Shown: positions 1 to 7,483, numbered from the stretch's first letter. The stretch is DNA of 26,372 bases from Burkholderiales bacterium (GCA_947371645.1 CANBQJ010000029.1:1-26372); one strand, 5' to 3'. Notes: generated by a model from the sequence alone, not told the origin. A program made the numbers and translations.

Positions 1-78
1 CTTGGACGCGCGCAAGGAAGACATGAGCCGTAGGTACAAAATCAATGGCTTGACTTCGATTGGGTGACAGGGGCGGCA

Positions 79-161
79 TTCGCAAGTTGCATTGACTCGC
101 GTGCCAATTTTTCCCACAATCACGTTCGCAAGCCTTCCCACAATGAAGGCGGCGCAAGTTG
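79..161 (+). repeat. Cluster of short direct repeats beside the att site
   Basis: Three short motifs are each present twice: TTCGCAAG at 79-86 and 125-132, TTCCCACAAT at 111-120 and 135-144 (24 bp apart), and CGCAAGTTG at 81-89 and 153-161. They lie within 150 bp of the tRNA-Pro fragment, on the presumed element side. Integrase arm-type sites and excisionase sites typically take this form near an attachment core, but the assignment is an inference from position and repetition only. Confidence 0.4.
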
Positions 162-227
162 GTCAAATCGAGTGGAACCCTTTATCCATCGGTGTTTGAC
201 GTGATTCGTGGTTGTCGTCACCGAGAC

Positions 228-249
228 TCGAATCCTCTCACCCCGACCA
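228..249 (+). repeat. tRNA-Pro 3'-end fragment (putative att site)
   Basis: The segment reads TCGAATCCTCT, then CACCCCG, then A, then CCA. This is the 3' half of a bacterial tRNA-Pro: end of the T-loop and T-stem, the 3' acceptor strand, discriminator A and the encoded CCA (bacterial tRNA-Pro genes end in GGTTCGAATCCTCT, acceptor, ACCA). The 5' part of the tRNA (D-arm, anticodon arm, CGGGGTG acceptor strand) is absent upstream, and the T-stem 5' side does not match, so this is not a working tRNA gene. Such 3'-end copies are typical distal boundaries of elements inserted by tyrosine integrases into tRNA genes. Its orientation implies the intact tRNA-Pro and the element lie to the left. Confidence 0.75.
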
Positions 250-451
250 GGATTCTGGTTTGACCAAGGCCACCTGGCACCGCCAGGGCACGCCGCCATT
301 TGCGTACCAATCCCCTTGATTGCGGGCCCAGGTTCGGTCGCAGCCACCACCAGTCCATCCCTAAAATGATTCGAAGAACGCCATGCGCGTCCTGTCGAAT
401 CACAAAACGGTGCAGCCTTAGAAGCCGGCGCCAACTCAGGGAAGTCTTGTC

Positions 452-3211
452 ATGTTGGAAGTGTGGCGCCACGCCCGAACTTTGGCCCATCGCGTGCGCG
501 CTGGCCTGGCCGCGGGTCTGCTGATGAGCCTGGCCGCTTGCGGTGGGGGTGGCGGGGGCGGCGTCAATGAGGCCAGTCCATCGTCATTCAATGGTGGCGG
601 CAGTTTCCGGGTCACGCTCGATCGCACGGACATCGCTTACGACTACGTTGAAGACGCCCCAGTCAACACCACCGTGCGCCTTCATGCAACCGTGTCAGGC
701 ACGGTGCCTGACAACCTGTACGTCGGCACCACCGTCGAGGGTGAGGGCTTGTCCACCTACATCCCGCTGTACTACACCGCAAGCGGGGCCGACATCGACG
801 TCACGGCCGTGGCCACTCAGGCGGGGGTCTACAAGGGGCAGTTGAAGTTCTATGCCTGCGCCGACAACCAGTGCCGGCAACCGATCGGCGGCACCCCACT
901 GACGGTGAACTACAGCGTGACCGTCCACAAGAGCTTGAAGGTGCCGTCGCAGTTCACCCTCGGGGGTCTCAGTGGCCAGGGCGGATCGGGCAAGCTGGCC
1001 ATCCAGTGGCCCGAGGGCGTGTCGACCGGCACCGTCACCCTGCAGTCGCCAGTGGACTGGTTGACGGTGGGGGTACCCGGTACCGATGGCGTGACGCTGA
1101 CAGCGAGCTCGCTGCGTTCCGGTGCCTACAACGCCACCTTGCTGGTCTCGGCGGGCGCGCGCACGGCTCAGGTGTCGGTGACCTACACGGTGGTGCCGCC
1201 GCCAACGGGCGAGTTTGACCTCCGGAGCTCGCCGGTGTCGCTGACCTTTGCCACCGTCGAAGGCGATGCGCCGGCACCTCAGCCCATCCAGATCGACTTG
1301 CCTACCTGGGGCGGCCAACGCAGTGACGTGCGCTACAGCATCCAGTATCCGGGGCGCAGTGGCTGGCTGCAGGTGACGGCCACTGAGACGGGGGCGCTGG
1401 TCACTGCGACGGCTGCACAACTCCCGAAGGGTCACTACGATGCCCAGGTGCAGGTGAGCCTGCCCGGCGTGACCGGCACCGTGGTGCACGTCCCTGTCGC
1501 CTTGACCGTGGGCATGGGCATGGTCTGGCCGTCGAGCCTGGGCTTTGACCTCAAGCCTGGCACCCTGCCTGCTGAACTGGCGGGCGAGACCACGGTGCGC
1601 CAGCAGTCGGGCACGCCCTTCACCTGGCGGGCCACATCGGGTGCAGCCTGGCTCAAGCTGACCCGAGACGCCGGCATGACGGGCTCCACGCTGAGCTACG
1701 TCATGGACCCGGTCGAACTGGCCAAAATTCCCAATGACACCACCGTGTCGGCCGTCGTCACCATCACGCCGTCGCCCAGCAACGTGACCCCCGTGAGCTT
1801 CAGCGTGACGCTCACCAAGCACCTGGCTGAGTCCCATGGCGTCGGGCCACAGGTGATCGTGGCTGGCCGGCCGACGACCTTGTACCTGAGCGGGTCGGGC
1901 TTCAACGCCGTGCCCGATCTGGCCAGCGCCTTGCAAACCGGTGGGTTGAACCCGACCAGCGTGCAGTTGCTCAACGACCGCAACATCGTGATGCAGTTGC
2001 CCGCGCTCAAGGCCGGCACCTACCAGGTGGGTGTGCGCAACGGGGTGGACGCGTCGACGGCCGCGCGCACGGTGCGCGTGGTGGACCCGGTCAGGTACAC
2101 CTACGGCGCCTACCCCACGGGGGAGCTGTCCTTCTGCATGACCTTCGATCCGGTGCGGCAGTCGGTCTACATGATCGGCATGGCCAGCCAGCGCGTCCTG
2201 CGCTATCACTTTGATGGCAGCGGCTGGGCGCGCAGCGCGGTCTCGGTGCCGGGGCTTCAGGCACTGGGCTTGGCGCCTGAGGGCGACAGCCTGATCACCC
2301 AGTCTTCTTCCGGTCTGGTGAGCCTGCTCGATCCGGATGCCCTGAGCACGACGTTCACCGTGCAGTCTCCCTTGATGGGGGCACAAGGCTATTCGTGCAC
2401 CATACCGTCGACCCACGATGGGCGATCCTGGCTGGTCATGAGGGACGGCTGGAACAAGCTGATGACCTTCGACCACAGGACCCGCACCCTGCAGCTTCCC
2501 GTCATCGGGGCTGCTGCGCTGGGCAACTACTTCTACAACGGGCCGGGGATTTCGGCATCACGGGATGGCGAGCACATGGTGCTGATGCCGTCGATGGCCG
2601 CCACGCCCTTGCCGCAAATGCTGTACATGGACACCAGTGAAGGCTTGTTCAAGCCCAACCCGGCAGGGCTGACTTCGGGGTACTACATGCCCTTGTCTGG
2701 GGATGGCTCGCGCATGCTGGACAACGGCATTGTTCGAGACGGCCATTTCGGGGTGGTCGGCCAGTTCTATGGCACGAAGCCCACCGGATACCGCTGGGGC
2801 AACGGGATCCTGTCTGACGATGGCAGCCGCGTGTACGTGGTGAGCTCACCCGATGAAGCCTTCTCGTCGGGCGTGGTGACGGCCAGGCCCCGTGTCTTCG
2901 TGTACGACAGCAGCAAGTCGCCGGACCTGGGCATTGACCTGCCCCTGCTGGGCTACTTCGAACTGGCCGACCTGGCCACATGCACGGGAGACTACTACGC
3001 CGTCAACGGATGCCAGCCTCTGGACATCAGCCTGGCCATCAGTCCGGATGGGCAAACCTTGTTTTATGCGGGTGGGCGCAACCTCATCGTGGCGCCGATC
3101 CCGCCTGAGAGCAGCCTTTTGTCGGCAACAGGCGTGCCGGGTCGGGCCAACGCGCAAGGTGCCGGGCCACGCATGGCGATCCAGCCCTGGCCGAAACCTC
3201 TGCCGCGCTGA
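452..3211 (+). CDS. Large lipoprotein with BACON-like repeats, TIG-like domain and propeller-like C-terminus
   Basis: A predicted outer-membrane or surface lipoprotein of 919 aa; substrate and partners are unknown. The start at 452 has a good Shine-Dalgarno (AGGGAAG, 438-444). Residues 1-29 form a lipoprotein signal (positive n-region, lipobox LAAC with Cys30), followed by a seven-glycine spacer common in Burkholderiales. Residues about 45-455 contain four Ig/BACON-like beta-sandwich units; three show a Trp-Leu motif (DWLTV, GWLQV, AWLKL), two of these followed by a G-x-Y turn. Residues about 460-545 resemble an IPT/TIG domain (LSGSGF). Residues about 548-905 look like a beta-propeller (recurrent LSPDG-like turns such as ISPDGQTLFYAGG). 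It ends exactly next to terC, tail-to-tail, with no terminator between. Fold assignments are by eye; the BACON label is less certain than the lipoprotein call. Confidence 0.85.
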   Translation: MLEVWRHARTLAHRVRAGLAAGLLMSLAACGGGGGGGVNEASPSSFNGGGSFRVTLDRTDIAYDYVEDAPVNTTVRLHATVSGTVPDNLYVGTTVEGEGLSTYIPLYYTASGADIDVTAVATQAGVYKGQLKFYACADNQCRQPIGGTPLTVNYSVTVHKSLKVPSQFTLGGLSGQGGSGKLAIQWPEGVSTGTVTLQSPVDWLTVGVPGTDGVTLTASSLRSGAYNATLLVSAGARTAQVSVTYTVVPPPTGEFDLRSSPVSLTFATVEGDAPAPQPIQIDLPTWGGQRSDVRYSIQYPGRSGWLQVTATETGALVTATAAQLPKGHYDAQVQVSLPGVTGTVVHVPVALTVGMGMVWPSSLGFDLKPGTLPAELAGETTVRQQSGTPFTWRATSGAAWLKLTRDAGMTGSTLSYVMDPVELAKIPNDTTVSAVVTITPSPSNVTPVSFSVTLTKHLAESHGVGPQVIVAGRPTTLYLSGSGFNAVPDLASALQTGGLNPTSVQLLNDRNIVMQLPALKAGTYQVGVRNGVDASTAARTVRVVDPVRYTYGAYPTGELSFCMTFDPVRQSVYMIGMASQRVLRYHFDGSGWARSAVSVPGLQALGLAPEGDSLITQSSSGLVSLLDPDALSTTFTVQSPLMGAQGYSCTIPSTHDGRSWLVMRDGWNKLMTFDHRTRTLQLPVIGAAALGNYFYNGPGISASRDGEHMVLMPSMAATPLPQMLYMDTSEGLFKPNPAGLTSGYYMPLSGDGSRMLDNGIVRDGHFGVVGQFYGTKPTGYRWGNGILSDDGSRVYVVSSPDEAFSSGVVTARPRVFVYDSSKSPDLGIDLPLLGYFELADLATCTGDYYAVNGCQPLDISLAISPDGQTLFYAGGRNLIVAPIPPESSLLSATGVPGRANAQGAGPRMAIQPWPKPLPR

Positions 3212-3925
3212 TCAGGCAGCGTTGCGGGCGCTGCGGCGCCCCATCCGCTTGGCCGCCAGCACCGCAAACACCACCGCCGCAAAACCGGCCACCTTGTAGC
3301 TCAGGTGCGTCCATTCGTGCAGCGTGCCGTGCACGCGGGTGATGTAGGCCTCCAGCACCGGGTCGGTGATGATCATCTCGGCGCCCACCCAGCCCAGCAG
3401 GCCTGCGCCCAGCCAGATGATGACGGGGAAGCGGTCCATCAGCTTCATGATGCCCTGCGCGCCAAACACGATCACGGGGATGCTCAGCACGATGCCGGCG
3501 ATCGCGTAGACCGTGGCGTGCTCACCGGCCGATTGCGACGCGCCGACCACGGCCAGCACGTTGTCCAGGCTCATCATGAAGTCGGCCACGATGATGGTCT
3601 TGACGGCGCCGAAGATGTGGTCGGCAGATGCCACTTCGTGCTCATCGCCGTTTTCCATCAGCAGCTTGAAGCCGATGTAGAGCAGGTAGGCGCCCGCCAG
3701 CAGTTTCACCCAGGGCAGGCCCATGAAGAAGCCGGCGAAGACCAGCAACACGGCGCGCAGGACCACGGCGCCGGCCGTGCCCAGGATCACGGCCTTGTTG
3801 CGCAGGGCCGCAGGCAGCGACGCACAGGCCAGCGCGATCACGATGGCGTTGTCCACGCCCAGCATGATGTCGATGCCGACGATCTTGACGATCGCGGACC
3901 AGTCGATGGAGGCCATTTCAAACAT
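3212..3925 (-). CDS. terC: TerC family integral membrane protein (YjbE type)
   Basis: A 237-aa polytopic inner-membrane protein of the TerC/YjbE family, associated with metal-ion (notably manganese) efflux or metalation of exported proteins. Both family signatures are present: GVDNAIVIAL with D25-N26 and MSLDNVLAV with D121-N122, the acidic intramembrane pair thought to bind the metal. About seven hydrophobic segments are visible. An alternative start exists at codon 4 (ATG). The gene lies 98 bp downstream of the CLC-F gene on the same strand and may be co-transcribed with it. YjbE-type genes are often controlled by a yybP-ykoY manganese riboswitch; I do not see one in the 98-bp gap. Function in this organism is inferred from family only. 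Confidence 0.88.
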   Translation of the reverse strand: MFEMASIDWSAIVKIVGIDIMLGVDNAIVIALACASLPAALRNKAVILGTAGAVVLRAVLLVFAGFFMGLPWVKLLAGAYLLYIGFKLLMENGDEHEVASADHIFGAVKTIIVADFMMSLDNVLAVVGASQSAGEHATVYAIAGIVLSIPVIVFGAQGIMKLMDRFPVIIWLGAGLLGWVGAEMIITDPVLEAYITRVHGTLHEWTHLSYKVAGFAAVVFAVLAAKRMGRRSARNAA

Positions 3926-4023
3926 GTCGCAGGGGTCCTGTCTGTCGGGTCAGTGCAGGCAGGCAGGAGGCGCCAGGCCGGGCGCGCGGATTCTATCGTG
4001 TGGCCCGTGTGCCTGCCATGTGT

Positions 4024-5256
4024 TCAAGCGGCCCGTTGGGCCTTGTAGATGCCGGCCCCTCCCGACACCACGAAGGCCAGCGCGCAGGCCAGCCCCGCAG
4101 GCACCAGCCAGGAGCCGCCAAAGAGCTCCACCGCCATCAAGGTGCAGGCCAGCGGTGTTTTGGCCGCGCCGGCAAACACCGCCACAAAGCCCAGCGCAGA
4201 CAGGCTGCCCGTGGGCATCTGCAAGGGCCCTTCCAGCGCCAGCCCCAGGCTGGCACCGATGAAGAACAGCGGCGTCACCTCGCCACCCTTGAAGCCAAAG
4301 GCCAGGCACCACAGGGTGGCCACCGCCTTGGCGGCAAAGCCCCAGCTCGGCAGCTCACCGCGCAAGGCTGCATCGATGCCTGACGTGCCCAGGCCAGTCC
4401 AGGCCCACCCGCCGGTGGTCACCACCACAGCGGCAAACACCAGGCCGCCCAGGGCGGCGCGCACGCGGCCATCGGGCAGCCAGCGCCGCACGGCGTCACC
4501 GCCTTCGTGGGCCGCACGCGCGAACAACCAGGCCATGGCGCCAAAAGCCAGGCCTGCCAGCACCAGTGCACCCAGGTGGCCAGGCGTCCAGCCCAGCCAG
4601 GGGGGCACGGCGGTGCGTTCGTGGTGGATGCCCCAGGCGGCGGTCACCTGGTCGGCGGCCACGGCGGCCACCAGGCACGGCCACAGGGCCTCGTGGGCCA
4701 GTCGCCCCCGGGTGATGACTTCCAGCGCGAACACGGCGCCAGCCAGCGGCGTGCCAAACACCGAAGCAAAGCCGGCAGCCACGCCCGCCTGCAGCACGAT
4801 GCGGCGCTGGTGGGCATCCAGCCGCGCCCAGCGGGTGAGCTGGTCGGCCAGTGCGCCACCCATCTGCACGGCCGTGCCCTCGCGCCCCACCGAAGCGCCA
4901 AACAGGTGCGAGGCCACTGTGGCCATCAGGATCAGCGGCGCCATGCGCAAGGGCAGTACGGTTTGCGGCTGGTGGATCTCATCGATCAGCAGGTTGTTGC
5001 CCGCTTCCACCGTGCGGCCCCAGCGGCTGTAGACCCAGGCCGTGGCGGCGCCGGCCAGGGGCAGGCCCCAGATCAAGGCGTGGTGCCGGGCAAAGCAGGC
5101 GGTGGCCACACCCAGCAGGTACAGGAACAGCGCCGACGCCGAGCCCGCCAGCACGGCCACCCCCAAAGCCAGGGCGGCAGACCGGATCAGGCTTGGGAGG
5201 GCCTGCAGCAGAGAGGGCGAGGGCGGAGGGGTGGAGGCAGACATGCCGGGGGGCAT
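4024..5256 (-). CDS. CLC-F type fluoride/proton antiporter
   Basis: A 410-aa CLC channel/transporter family membrane protein with signatures of the fluoride-exporting CLC-F clade rather than chloride channels. The usual GSGIP motif is replaced by GNNLLIDEIH (around residues 86-95), the gating motif is GREGT (E126 as gating glutamate), and the later motif is KGGEVTPLF (about residue 323). The C-terminal AGAAKTPLACTLMAVELFG is also typical. It probably exports cytoplasmic fluoride in exchange for protons. Start: ATG 5256 or, four codons later, ATG 5244; neither has a clear Shine-Dalgarno. A TACAAT hexamer (5271-5276, minus strand) could be a -10 box. No fluoride riboswitch is visible upstream. 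It may form an operon with downstream terC. Confidence 0.88.
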   Translation of the reverse strand: MPPGMSASTPPPSPSLLQALPSLIRSAALALGVAVLAGSASALFLYLLGVATACFARHHALIWGLPLAGAATAWVYSRWGRTVEAGNNLLIDEIHQPQTVLPLRMAPLILMATVASHLFGASVGREGTAVQMGGALADQLTRWARLDAHQRRIVLQAGVAAGFASVFGTPLAGAVFALEVITRGRLAHEALWPCLVAAVAADQVTAAWGIHHERTAVPPWLGWTPGHLGALVLAGLAFGAMAWLFARAAHEGGDAVRRWLPDGRVRAALGGLVFAAVVVTTGGWAWTGLGTSGIDAALRGELPSWGFAAKAVATLWCLAFGFKGGEVTPLFFIGASLGLALEGPLQMPTGSLSALGFVAVFAGAAKTPLACTLMAVELFGGSWLVPAGLACALAFVVSGGAGIYKAQRAA

Positions 5257-5270
5257 TCAAGCGGTGTGCC

Positions 5271-5276
5271 ATTGTA
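5271..5276 (-). promoter_or_regulatory. Possible -10 box of the CLC-F gene
   Basis: On the minus strand the hexamer TACAAT ends 14 nt before the ATG at 5256, which would place transcription start about 7 nt before the codon. No good -35 hexamer lies at 16-18 bp spacing, so support is weak. A leader this short leaves no room for a riboswitch. Confidence 0.3.
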
Positions 5277-5368
5277 GGAGCGCGGCTTTGCGCGCCAGAG
5301 CACGGTCAAAGCCCGTTGCCGCTTGTATCCTTGGGGCTTGCCTTCCTGATTTCCCCGCGAGGTCCCTC

Positions 5369-5773
5369 ATGAAAAAGTCCCGTTCTGCCCTGGTGTGGTG
5401 TGTTGCCCTGTCGCTGGCCTACGCCAGTGGCTTCCAGGTGGCCCAGGCCGCCACCGTGTCCACCGATGCCGTGCTGGCCGCGCAGCACCACGAGGCCGCC
5501 GACGCGCAGCGTCAGCACATCCTGGCCACCCTGCAGCGTGCCGACGTGGCGCAGGGCCTGAGCGACCGGGGCGTGGACCTGGCCGCAGCCCAGGCCCGTG
5601 TTCAGGCCCTGACCGATGAAGAAGTGCAGACCGTGGCCGATCGCCTGGACCAGGCGCCAGCGGGTGGCTCCGACGTGCTGGGCGCCATCATCTTCATCTT
5701 CGTGGTGTTGCTGATCACCGACATCCTGGGCTTCACGAAGGTGTTCCCCTTCACGCGCTCCCTCCGCCACTGA
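5369..5773 (+). CDS. PA2779 family protein
   Basis: A 134-aa protein matching the PA2779 family, whose function is unknown. The chosen start, ATG 5369, gives a clear signal peptide (MKKSRSALVW..., cleavage after VAQA, residues 1-27); a longer frame upstream overlaps the divergent CLC-F gene and lacks a signal. The family hallmarks follow: VSTDAVLAAQ, RADVAQGLSDRGVDLAAAQARV, and a C-terminal membrane segment ending TDILGFTKVFPFTR. The mature part is thus a short periplasmic helical domain tethered by one C-terminal transmembrane helix. The PA2778 family peptidase gene starts about 18 bp downstream, the usual partner, so the two are probably one operon and one functional unit. Confidence 0.85.
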   Translation: MKKSRSALVWCVALSLAYASGFQVAQAATVSTDAVLAAQHHEAADAQRQHILATLQRADVAQGLSDRGVDLAAAQARVQALTDEEVQTVADRLDQAPAGGSDVLGAIIFIFVVLLITDILGFTKVFPFTRSLRH

Positions 5774-5791
5774 ACATGACCGGGCTCTGCG

Positions 5792-6826
5792 TTGCGTGCT
5801 GACACCAGCCCAACGGTGACCCGCCGTGTGGGCGCCCTGGGATGGGTGGGCGCGGTGATCGCCACGCTGGTGCTGGGCGGTTGCGCGGACTGGCGCCAGT
5901 GGCAGGGCGGCAGCCCCCAGGCCGAGGCCTTGATGGCCGCCCCGCCCGCGGGCCTGCCGGCGCACGTGGCCCTGGGCACGGTGCCCTTCTTCCCGCAGGA
6001 AGATGCGCAGTGCGGCCCGGCGGCACTGGCCACGGTACTGGCGCACCAGGGCTGGCCTGGCACCCCGCAAGACCTGCTCAGTCAGGTGTTCACGCCCGCC
6101 CGAGAGGGCAGTTTTCAGGTAGAGATGCTGGCGGCCGCGCGGCGCCAGGGGCAGCTGGCCGTGCGTGTGGCGCCGAGGCTGGCCGCCTTGCTGCAGGAAC
6201 TGGCCGCAGGCCGGCCCGTGCTGGTCTTGCTCAACCCCGGCCTGGCAGCCTGGCCCCGCTGGCACTACGCCGTGGTCGTGGGACACGACCTGCGCGCCGG
6301 CACCGTGACCCTGCGCTCCGGCCGCACCAAAGAAGACGTCTGGCCCTTGCGCACCTTCGACTTTGCCTGGGCCCGCAGCACCCGCTGGGGCTTTGTGCTG
6401 AGCGCGCCAGACCAGCCGCCCGGCACCGCCACCCGAGATGACCTGGTGGACGCCGTGGTGGCCTTTGCACGCGTGCAACCGCCCGCCCTGGCGCGCCCGG
6501 CCTACCAGGCCGCCTTGGCGCGCTGGCCAGACCAGCCCGTGCTGGAGCTGGGCCTGGCCCAGACCTGGTCGGATCAACAACAATGGCCCCAGGCCATCGC
6601 CATGCTGGAGGCCGCTGTGGCGCATGGGGGTGGGGCCGTCGCCCTCAACAACCTGGCCATGGCCTGGTGGCAGGCTGGCAACGGGGAGCAGGCCCGCCTC
6701 GTGGCCGCTCAGGCCCTGGACCGCGCCCAGGCGTCCGAGCCCCGCTGGCTGGACGTGGTGAAGGACACCCTGCTGCAGGTGCAGCAAGCCAGGCCTGCAC
6801 CCGCCCATTCGGACACGCCACCGTGA
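5792..6826 (+). CDS. PA2778 family cysteine peptidase, lipoprotein
   Basis: A 344-aa predicted lipoprotein peptidase. After a lipobox LGGC (Cys31) comes a C39-like papain-fold domain: the catalytic Cys74 lies in EDAQCGPAAL and the catalytic His158 in WHYAVVVGHD, in the order and spacing of bacteriocin-processing-type peptidases. The C-terminal third (about 215-335) is helical and TPR-like (LELGLAQTW...ALNNLAMAWWQAG). The frame has no ATG start: TTG 5792 gives the longest form, while GTG 5816 would give a more typical 23-residue lipoprotein signal; neither has a convincing Shine-Dalgarno. It is paired with the PA2779 family gene, as in Pseudomonas and other Burkholderiales. The natural substrate is unknown; a role in processing or quality control of an envelope protein is inference. 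Confidence 0.85.
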   Translation: MRADTSPTVTRRVGALGWVGAVIATLVLGGCADWRQWQGGSPQAEALMAAPPAGLPAHVALGTVPFFPQEDAQCGPAALATVLAHQGWPGTPQDLLSQVFTPAREGSFQVEMLAAARRQGQLAVRVAPRLAALLQELAAGRPVLVLLNPGLAAWPRWHYAVVVGHDLRAGTVTLRSGRTKEDVWPLRTFDFAWARSTRWGFVLSAPDQPPGTATRDDLVDAVVAFARVQPPALARPAYQAALARWPDQPVLELGLAQTWSDQQQWPQAIAMLEAAVAHGGGAVALNNLAMAWWQAGNGEQARLVAAQALDRAQASEPRWLDVVKDTLLQVQQARPAPAHSDTPP

Positions 6827-6830
6827 TCCA

Positions 6831-6859
6831 TCCCCCTAATCTGAAAAAAGTCCCCCTTA
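6831..6859 (+). repeat. TCCCCCT direct repeat, 20-bp period
   Basis: TCCCCCT occurs at 6831-6837 and again at 6851-6857, separated by an A-rich spacer (CTGAAAAAAG). The 20-bp period is about two helical turns, which would put both copies on the same DNA face. It lies in the 110-bp gap between the PA2778 family gene and the next gene, so it may be a regulator site; no regulator is identified. Confidence 0.3.
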
Positions 6860-6904
6860 GGCGGGATGCGCTGCAATAGCAGTATCCCTAGGATGCCAGG
6901 CATG

Positions 6905-6923
6905 CCAACCATTTCACGGTTGG
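6905..6923 (+). promoter_or_regulatory. Hairpin touching the ribosome binding site
   Basis: A perfect 6-bp inverted repeat, CCAACC (6905-6910) and GGTTGG (6918-6923), with a 7-nt loop. Its right arm overlaps the first two bases of the Shine-Dalgarno region GGTGGGAG (6922-6929) of the gene starting at 6937, so folding could reduce ribosome access. Confidence 0.35.
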
Positions 6924-6936
6924 TGGGAGCCGCACC

Positions 6937-7461
6937 ATGTCCTACCCCTTCGAAGTCCTCGCCCTCCTGCTGGTGGTCGTCAGCTTGATGGGCATGCTGT
7001 GGGCCATGTTCTGGCCCAAACCCAGCACCCGCTCGGCACAGACACCGCAACACTGGGACCTCGTCTATGTGGACGACGACGGCGTGCTGCTGTTCACCAT
7101 GGTGCGCGTGCTGGAGCTCAACCTCGACAGCCACCGCCTGACCGCCTGGTGTTCGCGCACCGGCGCTCAGCGCGTGTTCAAGCTCAGCAAGATCCTCAAG
7201 GCCACCGACGTGCAAAGTGGCGAGCGCGTGCGCCTGCCTTCCAGCAAGCACCTCAACCCGGAGGCGCTGGTCGACGAGCAGGGTGCGCCCACCGCCCCTG
7301 CGCCGCTGCGCGCCCCGCACAAGACGGCTGCACACCGCCGCATCGAAGCGCGCGACGCCGAAAAGGCCGCCAGAGCGGACAAGGTCCACAAGGCGCACAA
7401 GGCCGCTTTCGGCAAGTCGGCCGCTGAGGGGCGTGCGCGCCCTCACATCGGCTGGGCCTGA
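6937..7461 (+). CDS. Membrane-anchored protein with a WYL-like segment, unknown function
   Basis: A 174-aa hypothetical protein. ATG 6937 has a good Shine-Dalgarno (GGTGGGAG, 6922-6929). Residues 5-26 form one transmembrane helix (VLALLLVVVSLMGMLWAMF). Residues about 40-95 resemble the Sm-like fold of WYL domains: LDSHRLTAWCSRTGAQRVFK followed by LSKIL matches the pattern 'leaWC..r...R.F.ldrI' seen in WYL ligand-binding domains, but there is no DNA-binding domain. The C-terminal 65 residues are low complexity, Lys/Arg/His/Ala-rich (KVHKAHKAAFGKSAAEG), and likely disordered. Length and architecture match no family I can name firmly. It is convergent with putA. Confidence 0.75.
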   Translation: MSYPFEVLALLLVVVSLMGMLWAMFWPKPSTRSAQTPQHWDLVYVDDDGVLLFTMVRVLELNLDSHRLTAWCSRTGAQRVFKLSKILKATDVQSGERVRLPSSKHLNPEALVDEQGAPTAPAPLRAPHKTAAHRRIEARDAEKAARADKVHKAHKAAFGKSAAEGRARPHIGWA

Positions 7462-7483
7462 CGTTTTTGTTTGCGCTGCTGCG

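Larger units (their letters stand above)
1..451. other. Non-coding left flank, probable end of an integrated element
   Basis: No convincing complete gene is visible. Frame 2 is open from the window edge to a TGA at 65-67 (21 codons, ending NGLTSIG), which could be the tail of a gene lying to the left, but it is too short to judge. Bases 79-161 contain several short direct repeats, and 228-249 matches the 3' end of a tRNA-Pro gene (both listed separately). A small perfect hairpin (CCTGGC-ACC-GCCAGG, 273-287) follows. Bases 1-200 are visibly richer in A/T than the rest of the window, which fits foreign or non-coding DNA. The open frames on the minus strand here have no recognisable content. Confidence 0.55.

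Noticed and set aside
150..249. A complete tRNA-Pro gene
   Set aside because: Only the 3' 22 bases fit; no CGGGGTG acceptor strand, D-arm or anticodon arm lies upstream.
541..570. Phase-variable G tract after the lipobox
   Set aside because: The longest run is five G, too short for efficient slippage; poly-Gly after a lipobox is common in Burkholderiales lipoproteins.
695..2476. Minus-strand frame opposite the lipoprotein gene
   Set aside because: Same shadow composition, no signal or motif, while the plus-strand gene has a Shine-Dalgarno and lipobox.
3926..4023. yybP-ykoY manganese riboswitch before terC
   Set aside because: The conserved GGGGAGUA-type core is not found in the 98-bp gap.
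5257..5368. Fluoride riboswitch upstream of the CLC-F gene
   Set aside because: No conserved aptamer core is visible, and the likely leader is only about 8 nt.
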